In this document: positions 22,021-30,566 of the stretch, in pieces
Numbering within the stretch: position 1 is the first letter of the stretch
Layout: the number at the start of each line of letters is the position of its first letter
Assembly (NCBI GenBank): GCA_003550305.1
Contig: QKYT01000323.1
Location: 55,669-86,428 of the forward strand
Length of the DNA stretch: 30,760 nucleotides
From: Glomus cerebriforme
Taxonomy: Eukaryota > Glomeromycota > Glomeromycetes > Glomerales > Glomeraceae
Direction of reading: 5' to 3'
Notes under the pieces: generated by a model
Database searches by the model: none
Told to the model about the DNA's origin: nothing
Seen by the model: only the letters and a program-made list of their open reading frames with translations
Program-made: the position numbers and the translations under genes

Positions 22021-22759
22021 TTGCAGGAAATGATAAAATTCGTTGTAAAGAGTGGGCTGAGCTTATTTCAGATCCTATTTCCTTTGGAGAAACATCAACG
22101 AATCTTTAAGCATGCTGATTTGCCTGCGGTGAACGATAAGCTGTTAAGAAACATAGTTTCGACTTGGCTAAACTTGGGTGCCGAAACCTACCTATGCCGA
22201 AACATATTTGGGATTCGGCATATGCCGAAATGTCGATTCAGAAATTTGCCGAAATCCCAAATCCCAAATCCCAAACCGATGCCGAAATCCCAAATCGATG
22301 CCGAAATCCCAAACCGATGCCGGAATCCCAAACGTTGCTGAAATCCAAAAATCCCAAATTTCGGTCATTTCCATATTGGAGGTTTGGGATTCCGGCATCG
22401 GTTTGGGATTTCGGCATCGATTTGGGATTTCGGCATCGGTTTGGGATTTCGGCATAGGTTTGGGATTTGGGATTTCGGCAACTTGTATATGTCGAAAGGT
22501 ATTTGGGATTCGGCATATAGCCGAAACGTTTCGGCACCCAAGTTTAGACTGGGCTGTTATTTTTCATAAAGGTAAGGCTAATGCAATGCTTTTATATCTG
22601 TATTGCATGCTCGATTCACAAGCAACCGGGATTGGAATGCAGGAATTTATAAGCTTAATGATAGACTTTTGTTTAACAAATGACCATCTAACTTATACAC
22701 TTTCCGATCCTGAAATGAGATGCATAGATGGGGAATGGACCAGATTTTATTGCATTTAG
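22021..22759 (+). pseudogene. Unidentified ORF split by a palindromic element
   Basis: Two coding-like segments, 22021-22170 (MQEMIKFVVKSG start, with KHADLPAVNDKLLRNIVSTW) and 22547-22759 (DWAVIFHKGKANAMLLYLYC start, ending DGEWTRFYCI then TAG), flank the insert at 22171-22544. The codon phase is the same on both sides when the insert plus one TA is removed, giving about 120 codons. The 5' end is uncertain: another frame over 22030-22110 also reads plausibly (KIRCKEWAELISDP). The product is not recognised. Less AT-biased than the neighbours, so it may be a piece of an old element. With the insert, translation would read through repeats that are open in several frames. Confidence 0.45.
22171..22544. 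mobile_element. Palindromic MITE made of 19-bp repeats, TA target site
   Basis: The termini AACTTGGGTGCCGAAAC (22171-22187) and GTTTCGGCACCCAAGTT (22528-22544) are perfect 17-bp inverted repeats, each next to a TA dinucleotide (22169-22170 and 22545-22546). The left half holds tandem 19-bp units of type GCCGAAATCCCAAACCGAT (about 22244-22340). The right half holds their inverted complement (about 22380-22470), so the whole element can form one long hairpin with a short centre near 22360. A TA target duplication fits the Tc1/mariner class, but the repeat-built arms are unusual. The surrounding ORF is in register across the insertion. Confidence 0.82.
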
Positions 22760-23044
22760 GACGTTAAATCACAAAAAGTTGTCTTTAATGATGGACCGCT
22801 ATATATCGGACGTGCTCTATTTATAAACTAGTCAAATTTCAGAAATATAATACGTGATTTACCTCCAATGGATAAAAGGATTTAATAAACCAGCTGTAAT
22901 ATTTTTTTTTATTGAAAAACTATTACTTTACAAGATAATTTTAATATATAATACATATTTTTTTAATAAAAAAACGATGCATAAATTCTTTATATATATA
23001 TATATATTTGCTAAAACTTATATAATCAAATATTTATTGTATTA
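22760..23044. other. AT-rich spacer with TA microsatellite
   Basis: Contains a (TA)n run at about 22992-23008. A 63-codon open frame at 22854-23045 is low-complexity AT-rich sequence and is not supported as a gene. Confidence 0.4.
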
Positions 23045-23064
23045 GGTGCCGTCCAAAATCCCGA
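23045..23064. repeat. Terminal motif shared with the element at 1-185
   Basis: GGTGCCGTCCAAAATCCCGA is the near-exact reverse complement of the element end at 163-185. No second terminus is seen nearby, so this is probably a truncated or solo end. Confidence 0.55.
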
Positions 23065-23109
23065 GATTTTAACTTTTCATTAAACAGTTTCGATTTAATA
23101 GTAAAACTG

Positions 23110-23780
23110 TAATAAATATAATAAAAATTTAGGAAGTAATGTAAAAAATTTACTGAATAAAATTAGTATAAATCTTAGTTTTGATGATGATGTGTCAGTG
23201 GTATTTTTAAGTAAGAATTAATTAATTATTATAATTAATTTAAGGTTATCCAAGAAACCCGTTTCTTTTGAAACTAATTTTATTATTATTACTTGCGATT
23301 GAAAAGAATTTAATTAACGATGACCTTGGCTGCCTTAATACTGTAAGCAATTCATCAACATATACATCTATGAAATGTAATCTATCTACTAAAGGGAACA
23401 AAATCATGGCTCTATTACAATTAACTGAGGAAATGAAAAATCCAAAGAAAATGGTAAATATGCAAGTAATATGCAAAGAATATATGTTTTGTGTAATATA
23501 TTTTTTGTTTATGTAAAAAACTTACTTTACTATAAAATAAAGTAGGTTATCCTCATGAAAAAAATGATAAAATTCGATAAAAGATGAGGAAATGATGACA
23601 TTTATGAAAACCTTGATGATGATGAGGAAGTTCTAGCAAGAGAACAGATAATTATTACCAAATATTCCATTAGTTTTAAGTCCTTTAGACCATTTACAGT
23701 ACTAATCTATTAAATGATTTAACATTGATAAATAGACTCTTCTATTATTATTCAAAAAATCAAAAATTAAAAATCAAATA
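23110..23780 (+). pseudogene. Decayed intron-containing coding remnant, unidentified
   Basis: Protein-like pieces on the plus strand can be joined by plausible introns. About 23160-23212 reads SFDDDVSVVFL and is followed by a GTAAGA donor and a TTTAAG acceptor near 23245. 23246-23452 reads EKNLINDDLGCLNTVSNSS, TSMKCNLSTKGNKIMALLQL and TEEMKNPKKM. After a TAAAGTAG acceptor near 23546, pieces such as NDDIYENLDDDEEVLAREQ (23592-23650) and LPNIPLVLSPLDHLQ (about 23658-23700) follow in shifted frames with stops. Not recognised; the frame changes suggest a pseudogene. Confidence 0.35.
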
Positions 23781-23816
23781 ATAGAACGTGTTATTATTTA
23801 TAAAATAGATAGAATA

Positions 23817-23990
23817 CGGAGTATCTCCTATCTGGCTGGTTTGATTTCTTTTTAAATTCCTTTAAACTTCCTCTTATCTTCCTTATACTGTATATGAGGT
23901 CTTCTTCGTATCAGGCAAGGAAAGACCGGTTAGATAGTCGAGTATCTCTCCTATCTACGGTTTGGTTTAGATTAGAATTCCCTTTTCATT
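23817..23990 (+). repeat. Dispersed repeat family, 3' module copies
   Basis: A partial unit (GAGTATCTCCTATCTGGCTGG at about 23818) leads into a full CCTTATACTGTATATGAGG module at 23881 to about 23980. This is the same arrangement, with the same TTTAAATTCCTTTAAACTTCC linker, as the tandem array at 9081-9440. The linker shows that this copy derives from a tandem form. Confidence 0.75.
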
Positions 23991-25139
23991 TCCCTATATC
24001 TATGTTTATGAAGCAAATGTTGAAGACTAACGAGATCAGTGATGGGGAGATATCAACAAATAAAAACACTTCAGAATAAAATAAGAAATACAAAGAAATA
24101 TTCAAATTAACTTCAGCATGTTGAAATGTGAAAAATTAAAAGTTTAAAAAAACTAAAAAAGATTAGAATAAAAAAAAACAATAGAAAAATATGGATAAAG
24201 AAATAATACAACAAGAAAATAGAAGATGACAGAGAAGATGCAGAAAGAGAAAGGTGGAATGAAAGAAATAAAGAAAAAATACAGATAGCAAGTTAAAAGA
24301 AAAAATTAAAACCATTAATACCAACTCGCAAGCCAGTTTAACCATTTGTTTGAAGGGAAAAAAAATGGGATTTTTCAGAATTAAATTTAGTAGAATTGCT
24401 CCTAGTATCAGAAATTAATTGAGTCGAAAAGCCAACTCCTGATATATATTAAGCAAGCTATCTGGTGAATGATTAAAAGGAAAACAAGAAATATAACAAA
24501 TTATTGGACAAAGAAAAATGAAAGAAACAGGTTGCCAATAATAAGAAATCAAAGAACATTTCCAAAAATGAAGACAAAGTCAAAGAAGAGACAAGATCGA
24601 AAGAACAATTCGAAGAAAAAATGCATATTAACAAAGAAAGGTATACTGGCCTAGAAAAAAGATGCCAGTCACTTAATTATGGAAAAAAGTTGGGAATAAA
24701 AGATATAATAAGGTGGCAGGAATAATGATATAAAAAAAATAAAATATAAGAATAAAATCAACAAAAANAAACAATAATAATAGAAATAAATTAGAAAGGA
24801 TAATGAAGGAATATAAGAAAAGATACAACAAAATGATACAAATGCAGTAATATTAGATTTTCTTATTTTTAAGTAATTTTATTTTATTAAATGTATTAAA
24901 GAATATTTTTTTAATAAATAAAATAATTTTTTAAATTTTGTGAATTGTTTCGACCGGATGCGACACGTTATAATTGTTACAAGTATCCTGATTAAAAAAT
25001 TTACAAATAAAGGTTTCAATATTGTTTTATTTTTAAAATTAATAGTTCTTTTGTAACAAAAAGAAATATGAAAGTTCAAGCCAGGTAAATTATAATTTTA
25101 AGAAGCATTAATTATTTATGTAATAGTGTATTGTATATA
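23991..25139. other. Purine-rich, gene-free tract with one undetermined base
   Basis: Between about 24060 and 24850 the plus strand is overwhelmingly A and G, giving Lys/Glu/Arg/Asn-rich open frames (for example 24469-24654) that I consider compositional. Base 24768 is N. The block directly follows a copy of the dispersed repeat, as does the purine-rich tract at 9441-10260. 24860-25139 is ordinary AT-rich DNA. Confidence 0.4.
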
Positions 25140-25793
25140 GAGCGGAAGTTCGTCTAGCAAAAATCCAAATACTGTTCCAAGGTATAAATTTAGAAATTAA
25201 CAATCCCGCAACAATCATAAATTGGAAAAGAATGGATTCATTACGCCAGATAACAAAGCAGAAGAACTTTTAAAAAATCTGACTAGATCAAAATATCTAT
25301 ATGCACTTGAGTTACTTTTTAAAAATTTACAAAATGAATTCTCATTTCAAGTTTTAGCAAATTCATTAGAAGCTTTAACTAATACTCTCTTTAATTATTA
25401 TTCAAAAGAAAACGTAATCAGATTAGAGTTACATTTAAGAACTTGGGTTATTGTTTTAGAACGAATATGTTTTTCACTAATAGTACTTAATAAAGAGCTT
25501 CGAGATTATGTTTATAATTCTTTAGCAATATTTGCTGAAATTGTTATCAAATAGAAGTTGAAAAAAATTTTATATTCAATTCAATCAAAACAATTATGAA
25601 AATGATCAAATTATAATTAAAAAATGTAACTATAATATTGATTTCTTATTAATACACTTGCGTGATACACTTCATAGTTGCGTAACTTGGTTTTATGAAA
25701 TCATACGAAGAACCAAAGACTTCCTTAAAGTTACATTAAATATTACGCCAGGAATTTTACCAATAATGGGATCGCTCTCATCAATGTTTAATT
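25140..25793 (+). pseudogene. Hypothetical protein gene, frameshifted
   Basis: A 110-codon open frame at 25222-25554 (MEKNGFITPDNKAEELLKNL start; helical, Leu-rich, no cysteine cluster or membrane segment) ends at TAG. About 10 bases later, coding-like sequence resumes in another frame to 25793, with KKCNYNIDFLLIHLRDTLHS, FYEIIRRTKDFLKVTLN and a PGILPIMGSLSSMFN end. A Ser-rich piece upstream at about 25142-25182, followed by GTATAA, could be an earlier exon. Total length would be roughly 190 codons. I do not recognise the family. The frame change could be a real indel or an unannotated intron, though no good short intron fits. Confidence 0.45.
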
Positions 25794-25894
25794 AAGTTTA
25801 AGTTTAAATATACAGTAGCATCTTTAAAATAAATATCCATATCTGTTAAAGTATAATAAATAAATAAAAAATGAACAAAAATTTACTCTTATTT

Positions 25895-26070
25895 CGCCAT
25901 TTAATTTCTCAACACATATCTTGGTAATTCAAAACTTTTACAACACTGTAATAGTTTCAATCTCATTTAAATTATCATGATTCGAATAAACTTTTAATGT
26001 CTTTTAATACCTTGAATTAAAGTGGGCATAAGAAATTTAGAAGCATAACATCATCATTATTTAAAAATTT
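25895..26070 (-). pseudogene. Relic of the BTB-domain gene 3' end
   Basis: About 170 bases match the 3' part of the intact BTB gene at 29355-30566. Shared blocks in the same order include TTGGTAATTCAAAACTT, TTTCAATCTCATTTAAATT, ATCATGATTC and GAATTAAAGT, then AAGAAAT with TAGAAGCATAAC. Relative to the intact gene, about 30 bases are deleted within the segment and substitutions are scattered throughout. No reading frame survives. It marks an older duplicated copy of the BTB gene, located beside the kinase as the intact one is. Confidence 0.8.
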
Positions 26071-26562
26071 AGACATAGGATTGTTCAGGGATATCCAAGT
26101 CGAATTTAGGTACAGTATATATATTTTTTAAGTTGTAGTTTAGAAGTAAATCATAATAACTACTAATACATAAAAATTTACAAGCACAAAAAAACAACCT
26201 ATTTATCTAACATGCAGAAATGTGTATCATTAGGATTGAAATATAAAATACTTTTAATATTAATGACATTAAAAACATTAAAATTATTGTTTAAATTTTT
26301 TTTTAAAATGATAAAATTTATTGATCAATAAATATAAAAGATTTAAAATTAATATTATATAAAAAATTTTACAGAAAAATCTAACATTAAATAGGATTTT
26401 GAATTATAAGATCAGAAAAAAAAAGTCTGAATGAAAAAAAAACACAAATTAGAAATCTAACATTAAAGAAAAATTTTTTTCATAAAATTTTCCTTGTCCT
26501 TAGATTCATTATTTTGATCTAAAAAAAATATATAAATTATAAAATTAACGATCATTATGTTA
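26071..26562. other. Gene-free AT-rich spacer
   Basis: Homopolymeric A/T-rich DNA. No gene, RNA or ordered repeat was recognised. Confidence 0.4.
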
Positions 26563-28188
26563 CTATACCATAATAAAGTTGTATATACAGTATGTCAAAT
26601 TTTTACCATCATTAATTTTCAACTGAGAAACATCAATTTGTAGAGTTTCTATCAAATGAAATAAAATTATTAGTTTATTTCATATTTTTATAAAAATAAT
26701 TATTGTGCTTGCTTTGATAAATATACAGATATTGTTCAATCTGATGGACGGATTTATGACCTAAATCTTATCCAATCATCATTTGCATTTGAACAATATC
26801 TGTGATATTAATCGTCGCAAGCACAATAATTTATAAATAAAAATTTACTTACCTGAATATTCCATGCTTATAATATTATCATATTGGTTATAATAATCAT
26901 CAGAATTTTTTGGTTCAGGAAGATTATTAAAATCAAGTAATCTACTTGTATAAATGGCCTCAGAATGTGTTTCATATGATAAACTGATAGAAGGTACATT
27001 ACTACTAGTTTGTAAATGATTAAAATTGATGTCATTTGCTTCTTCAATTTGCTTTTTTAATTTTGTTTGATTATTAAAATATTTCCACCATGGAAGTAAA
27101 ATATTTTTAACTTCACCTGCTGTCGGTCGATTTAATGGATTTGCATCTAAACATCTTTTAATTAAATGTACAATCAATTGGGGTACTTTAATGTTAAACC
27201 TTGGTCTAAGTCCTTGGCAGATTTTCATTGCTAAATTTTCATCATGACTCACATCATGGTATGGAGGTAATCCAGAAATTACTTCATACATAATTATACC
27301 AAAACTATAAATATCAGAAGCTTTGGTATAATTTCGTCCTCTTAAAATTTCAGGAGCAATATAAGGTAAAACGCCATAAGTGCTATTTTTTGTATTTTCT
27401 GATACATCATAATCTGCAGGTTTACACAATCCCATATCTGTTATACAACTTCTATCAGTTCTATTACTATAAAGTATATTTCCAATATGTAAATCTCGAT
27501 GAATTAATTCATTTGCATGAATTTCATTAAGCCCATTTACAATATAATATAAATCATAAAACATATTTCTCCAACCAAATTTACTATAAAATTTATCTAA
27601 ATAATTTCGTAAATTTCCACGAGCTGCATAATCCAAAATCATTATATAATTTTTTGTATCTGGATCTTGAGTTATTCCATAAAGTTTAATAATAGAATAG
27701 GAACCATTCATAAGTTTATGATGTGATGTAATCTAAAATAAAAAATTTCATTAATAAAGATCATATTTCAAAATTTCATTAAATAGTAAATTAATTTATA
27801 CCTCATTGATGAATTCTAATGTAACATTTTTTGAATTATTTAAACTTTTCAGAGCTACATATGTAGTTCCACTTCTTTTCCAACCTTGATTTTCATCATT
27901 CCAATTATAAATATATCCATCAATCCATCTTGCTCCATATATTTTGCTAAACCCTCCTTTTGCAATATATTTAATATCATTAAATCTGTCATAAGGTATC
28001 CACTCTAATACTTTTTCAGAACTAGTTGCTGATAGCTGAGTGTCTTGAATAAATTTGTCAATATCATCATCACCACTAGTCCAATTTTTGAAATTTTGTT
28101 GAAACTTTTTTGCGTTACATGCGTTACACCAGTAATGATTACTTTGATGCTTACATTCTTCACACTTTTTAGACATTTTCGAACCCAT
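26563..28188 (-). CDS. TKL-type protein kinase with N-terminal CxxC-x8-CxxC motif
   Basis: Complete three-exon minus-strand gene (28188-27802, 27732-26853, 26648-26563; GT-AG, phases agree), 450 residues. Residues 9-24 hold a small zinc-knuckle-like motif with Cys 9, 12, 21 and 24. The kinase domain follows: Gly-rich loop KGGFSKIY (~77-84, third Gly replaced by Ser), VALKSL lysine ~114, catalytic loop HRDLHIGN ~207-214, DMG ~228-230 in place of DFG, APE ~255-257, and LIKRCLDANPLNRPTAGE near the end. A Ser/Asn-rich tail ends in QIDVSQLKIND plus a short extension. The catalytic Lys, both Asp residues and the Asn are present, so activity is plausible. Expected to be a cytosolic signalling kinase of the expanded TKL group of Glomeromycotina. 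Paralogue of 14060-15324. The last intron (204 nt) contains an inserted element. Confidence 0.88.
26703..26826. mobile_element. Small inverted-repeat element in the last kinase intron
   Basis: The ends TTGTGCTTGC and GCAAGCACAA, with a second inverted pair AGATATTGTTCAA / TTTGAACAATATCT further in, give imperfect arms of about 40 bp. The element is flanked by TA on both sides (26701-26702 and 26827-26828). The equivalent intron of the paralogue at 14131-14199 is 69 nt and lacks it, so the insertion followed the duplication. Non-coding; a Tc1/mariner-type MITE is the best guess. Confidence 0.7.
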
Positions 28189-28323
28189 AGCTTGATAAGT
28201 TATTCAAGAAATGATTATAATAACTAATAAATACTTTTTTTACACCAAATTAGTTAAATAGTATATCAGGAGAAAAGAATATAATTAAAATGGAAGCTTG
28301 TAACTGATCCAAAAAATTTCGAC
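28189..28323. promoter_or_regulatory. Upstream region of the intact kinase gene
   Basis: Short AT-rich 5' flank of the minus-strand kinase. No definite TATA box or other site can be assigned. Confidence 0.25.
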
Positions 28324-28339
28324 TCCTTATTCCTTAACC

Positions 28340-28500
28340 AGTTGATTAACCGGTTAAAACTTAATTCCGGTCAAATTTTAATACCGGCCAGAATTAAAAA
28401 TTTTTCGTTAAATTTTGGCCAGCATTAAATTTTAATCGGAATTAACCTATCGAACTTTTTTTAACTAGCGATGATCTGCGTTTTAACCGGGTTAACAGAC
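28340..28500. repeat. Inverted-repeat element with TTAACCGGTTAA ends
   Basis: Bounded by the palindrome TTAACCGGTTAA (28346-28357) and its near-copy TTAACCGGGTTAA (28483-28495). Both are followed inwards by AAAAC on their own strand, so the ends form inverted repeats. The interior has further paired blocks (TTAATTCCGG / GGAATTAA, CCGGCCAGAATT / AATTTTGGCCAG). The style resembles the element at 1-80 (TTAATTCCGGGCGGCATTAA), but a direct relationship is unproven. Confidence 0.5.
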
Positions 28501-28501
28501 C

Positions 28502-28643
28502 CAGTGTTGTGTACTTGGAAGATTGAAAGTACCTTTGGAAGCACTTTTGGAAGGTTTGGAAGCATAATCTTTTAATATATTGTATTGAATTGGAAGATTC
28601 TTTTTAATTTTTATTCTATTGGAAGCATAAATGCACATCACTG
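28502..28643. mobile_element. Candidate hAT-like mini-element with TTGGAAG repeats
   Basis: The ends CAGTGTTGTG and CACATCACTG are inverted repeats with one mismatch. The interior has six copies of TTGGAAG in the same orientation. CAGTG ends and repeated subterminal motifs are typical of hAT elements, but no 8-bp duplication is visible, so this stays tentative. Confidence 0.35.
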
Positions 28644-29354
28644 CCTTAACCGGTTCCAAAAAAGAAATTTCTTTTATGCGCCAAGGATCCGTGTAACAAA
28701 TTCGTGCAACATTTCAATATATTTATTGTGCTGAATTATCTATTAGAATAGAAATCGTTAGTGTAAATACTATATTATGAATCAACCTTTAAAACAATAA
28801 TAACAATTATTATGGCAAAGGAAAAAATTGTTAATAGAAATTCGAAAACTGATATATGGAAATAAATAAATTAAAATGCAATTTGATAAATGAAGTAAAT
28901 TTTAAGATCATGGATGAACTTAACAAGACGTTTATCGAAACAGAAAAAGCAAAAATGATTGTGACAATTTGATATCAATTTTAAATTTTTAATAATTTTT
29001 AATAATCAAAAACTTGAGTCAAGTTTCTACTACATCTGCTAAACTTTGCACATTTTCATGAATACGGTACGATGACGTAATATTGTTAGTTATTCGGCTA
29101 TGTTCCGTCGTGCCGTTTATCCGGTATCATGTGACTTTCCTTCTTTTTATTAAATAATACACTATACAAAGGTTTGTAAATGTTATTTAAATAAACGCGT
29201 AATCTGCTAACAGCCGATGATCTATGATCACGTTCAATTATTTAAAAAAAAATATTATTTATTTTTCACGTAAATAAAAAATTCATATCTCTTAAAATAT
29301 AAAAAATTAAAAAAACAAGTCGCTAAAAGATTATTCCATCTAATTTCTCATCTT
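28644..29354. other. Gene-free DNA between element and BTB gene
   Basis: AT-rich 3' flank of the BTB gene. Possible coding scraps at about 28812-28970 (plus strand, RNSKTDIWK and MDELNKTFIETEKAKM) are separated by stops and are not callable. Confidence 0.35.
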
Positions 29355-30566
29355 TTAATCGTAATCATCTACTGGTAATTCAAAACTTCTACAACATTGT
29401 AATAATTGCTTAGCATCACATTCCTCGGCAATATTTTCAATCTCATTTAAATTATCATGATTCAAATAATCCTTTAATGCCTTTTCACACCTTTGAATTA
29501 AAGTAGGTATAAGAAATCTAGAAGCATAACGTAATAATGTAACCCATTCATCATAATCATCAATAATTGGTAAGGTACCAGTATAAATATATTTATGAAT
29601 AATTTCTAATGATTTATAAGAAATATCAGCATCAGTTAAAGTAAGAGTTTTATCTTGAGAATCGATCATTTTTGATTCTAATAATTCTTTAAAGTGTTCA
29701 TTTAATATTTTTGAATGAACATGAAAATCTTTAAATTCCGAGGTATTTTGATTATCATCAGATGAAAATTCATAATGAATAACAAAATCACTTGTTGATT
29801 CATCTAAATCATCATAAAATTGTGGAGGATCGACAATAATATCAGGTTTTAATTCCACTTTAACATCTAAACCAAAAGTATCATTACTTTCAACAATTAA
29901 ATTTCTAGATAAAATACTCCATTTTTGTCTAAATAATTGAGCTTTTTGCCATTGAATTTCAGATTCTTCACCACCACTTAAATGAGCTTTTAATATAAAA
30001 CCATATTCATCTTTAACAAATTGAGTAACATCTTTAATTTCATTTACATTATGTTCAGAAGGATCAAAATGAATTAATTGCCAAATAGGATTTGGATTTT
30101 TTATACTAGATAAAGGTTTAATAAACCATTGAACATTAGCAAAATCATCATAAATATTATAAGATAATCTTAAATTAAGAGAATTTATAATATAATTTCC
30201 AATACGATAATTAAATTTCCAAGAAATTTCACCATCATCATTCATTCTTTCATAATTAGGCATTCTTGCTAAATAAATTGTTTTCCAATCATATTCGATT
30301 TTTAATTCAATATTATCCCAATTTTCAGTTCCCATTCCCCATTTTTTTAAATATTTATGAGATAAAATTCCATTTTCATAATAAGCGTTAGTTTGTGTAT
30401 TATAAGAAATTCTATTCATAAATAAATTTTTTTTTCCTTCAATTGGTATGACATGAAGTGAAAAATTTTCACCAAATGTACCTCCAGTAGTTTCATCAGA
30501 AACTCTTGCAGTTTCTAAAATTTCAGTCTCATTACCAAGTAAATTATTTATAATATTTGGAATCAT
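29355..30566 (-). CDS. BTB/POZ-domain protein, 403 residues
   Basis: Single-exon minus-strand gene. Residues ~258-395 form a BTB/POZ domain: SDFVIHYEF, FHVHSKILNEHFKELLES, LTLTDADISYKSLEIIHKYI, YTGTLP, and a C-terminal helical part with YASRFLIPTLIQRCEKAL. BTB domains dimerise and often bind Cullin-3 as ubiquitin-ligase adaptors. The N-terminal ~255 residues, rich in Trp, Tyr and Asn with predicted beta-type alternation (KWGMGTENWDNIELKIEYDW, WQLIHFDPSEH), would be the partner-binding part. I do not recognise it as a standard MATH or Kelch domain, though a diverged MATH-like fold is possible. There is no signal or membrane segment. The Met at 30566-30564 is the first in frame, preceded by a T/A homopolymer. 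A partial decayed copy lies at 25895-26070. BTB families are expanded in Glomeromycotina. Confidence 0.88.
   Translation of the reverse strand: MIPNIINNLLGNETEILETARVSDETTGGTFGENFSLHVIPIEGKKNLFMNRISYNTQTNAYYENGILSHKYLKKWGMGTENWDNIELKIEYDWKTIYLARMPNYERMNDDGEISWKFNYRIGNYIINSLNLRLSYNIYDDFANVQWFIKPLSSIKNPNPIWQLIHFDPSEHNVNEIKDVTQFVKDEYGFILKAHLSGGEESEIQWQKAQLFRQKWSILSRNLIVESNDTFGLDVKVELKPDIIVDPPQFYDDLDESTSDFVIHYEFSSDDNQNTSEFKDFHVHSKILNEHFKELLESKMIDSQDKTLTLTDADISYKSLEIIHKYIYTGTLPIIDDYDEWVTLLRYASRFLIPTLIQRCEKALKDYLNHDNLNEIENIAEECDAKQLLQCCRSFELPVDDYD

Noticed and set aside
22240..22475. CRISPR-like array
   Set aside because: The 19-bp units abut without spacers, the second half is the inverted complement of the first, and the genome is eukaryotic.
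22192..22537. Overlapping open frames with repeated MPKSQ/NPK-type sequence on both strands
   Set aside because: They are created by the 19-bp tandem repeats of the palindromic element, which is open in nearly all frames; no independent coding evidence.
24163..24345. 60-codon minus-strand Leu/Phe/Ser-rich ORF suggesting a membrane peptide
   Set aside because: Antisense of the purine-rich tract; the hydrophobicity is a composition artefact.
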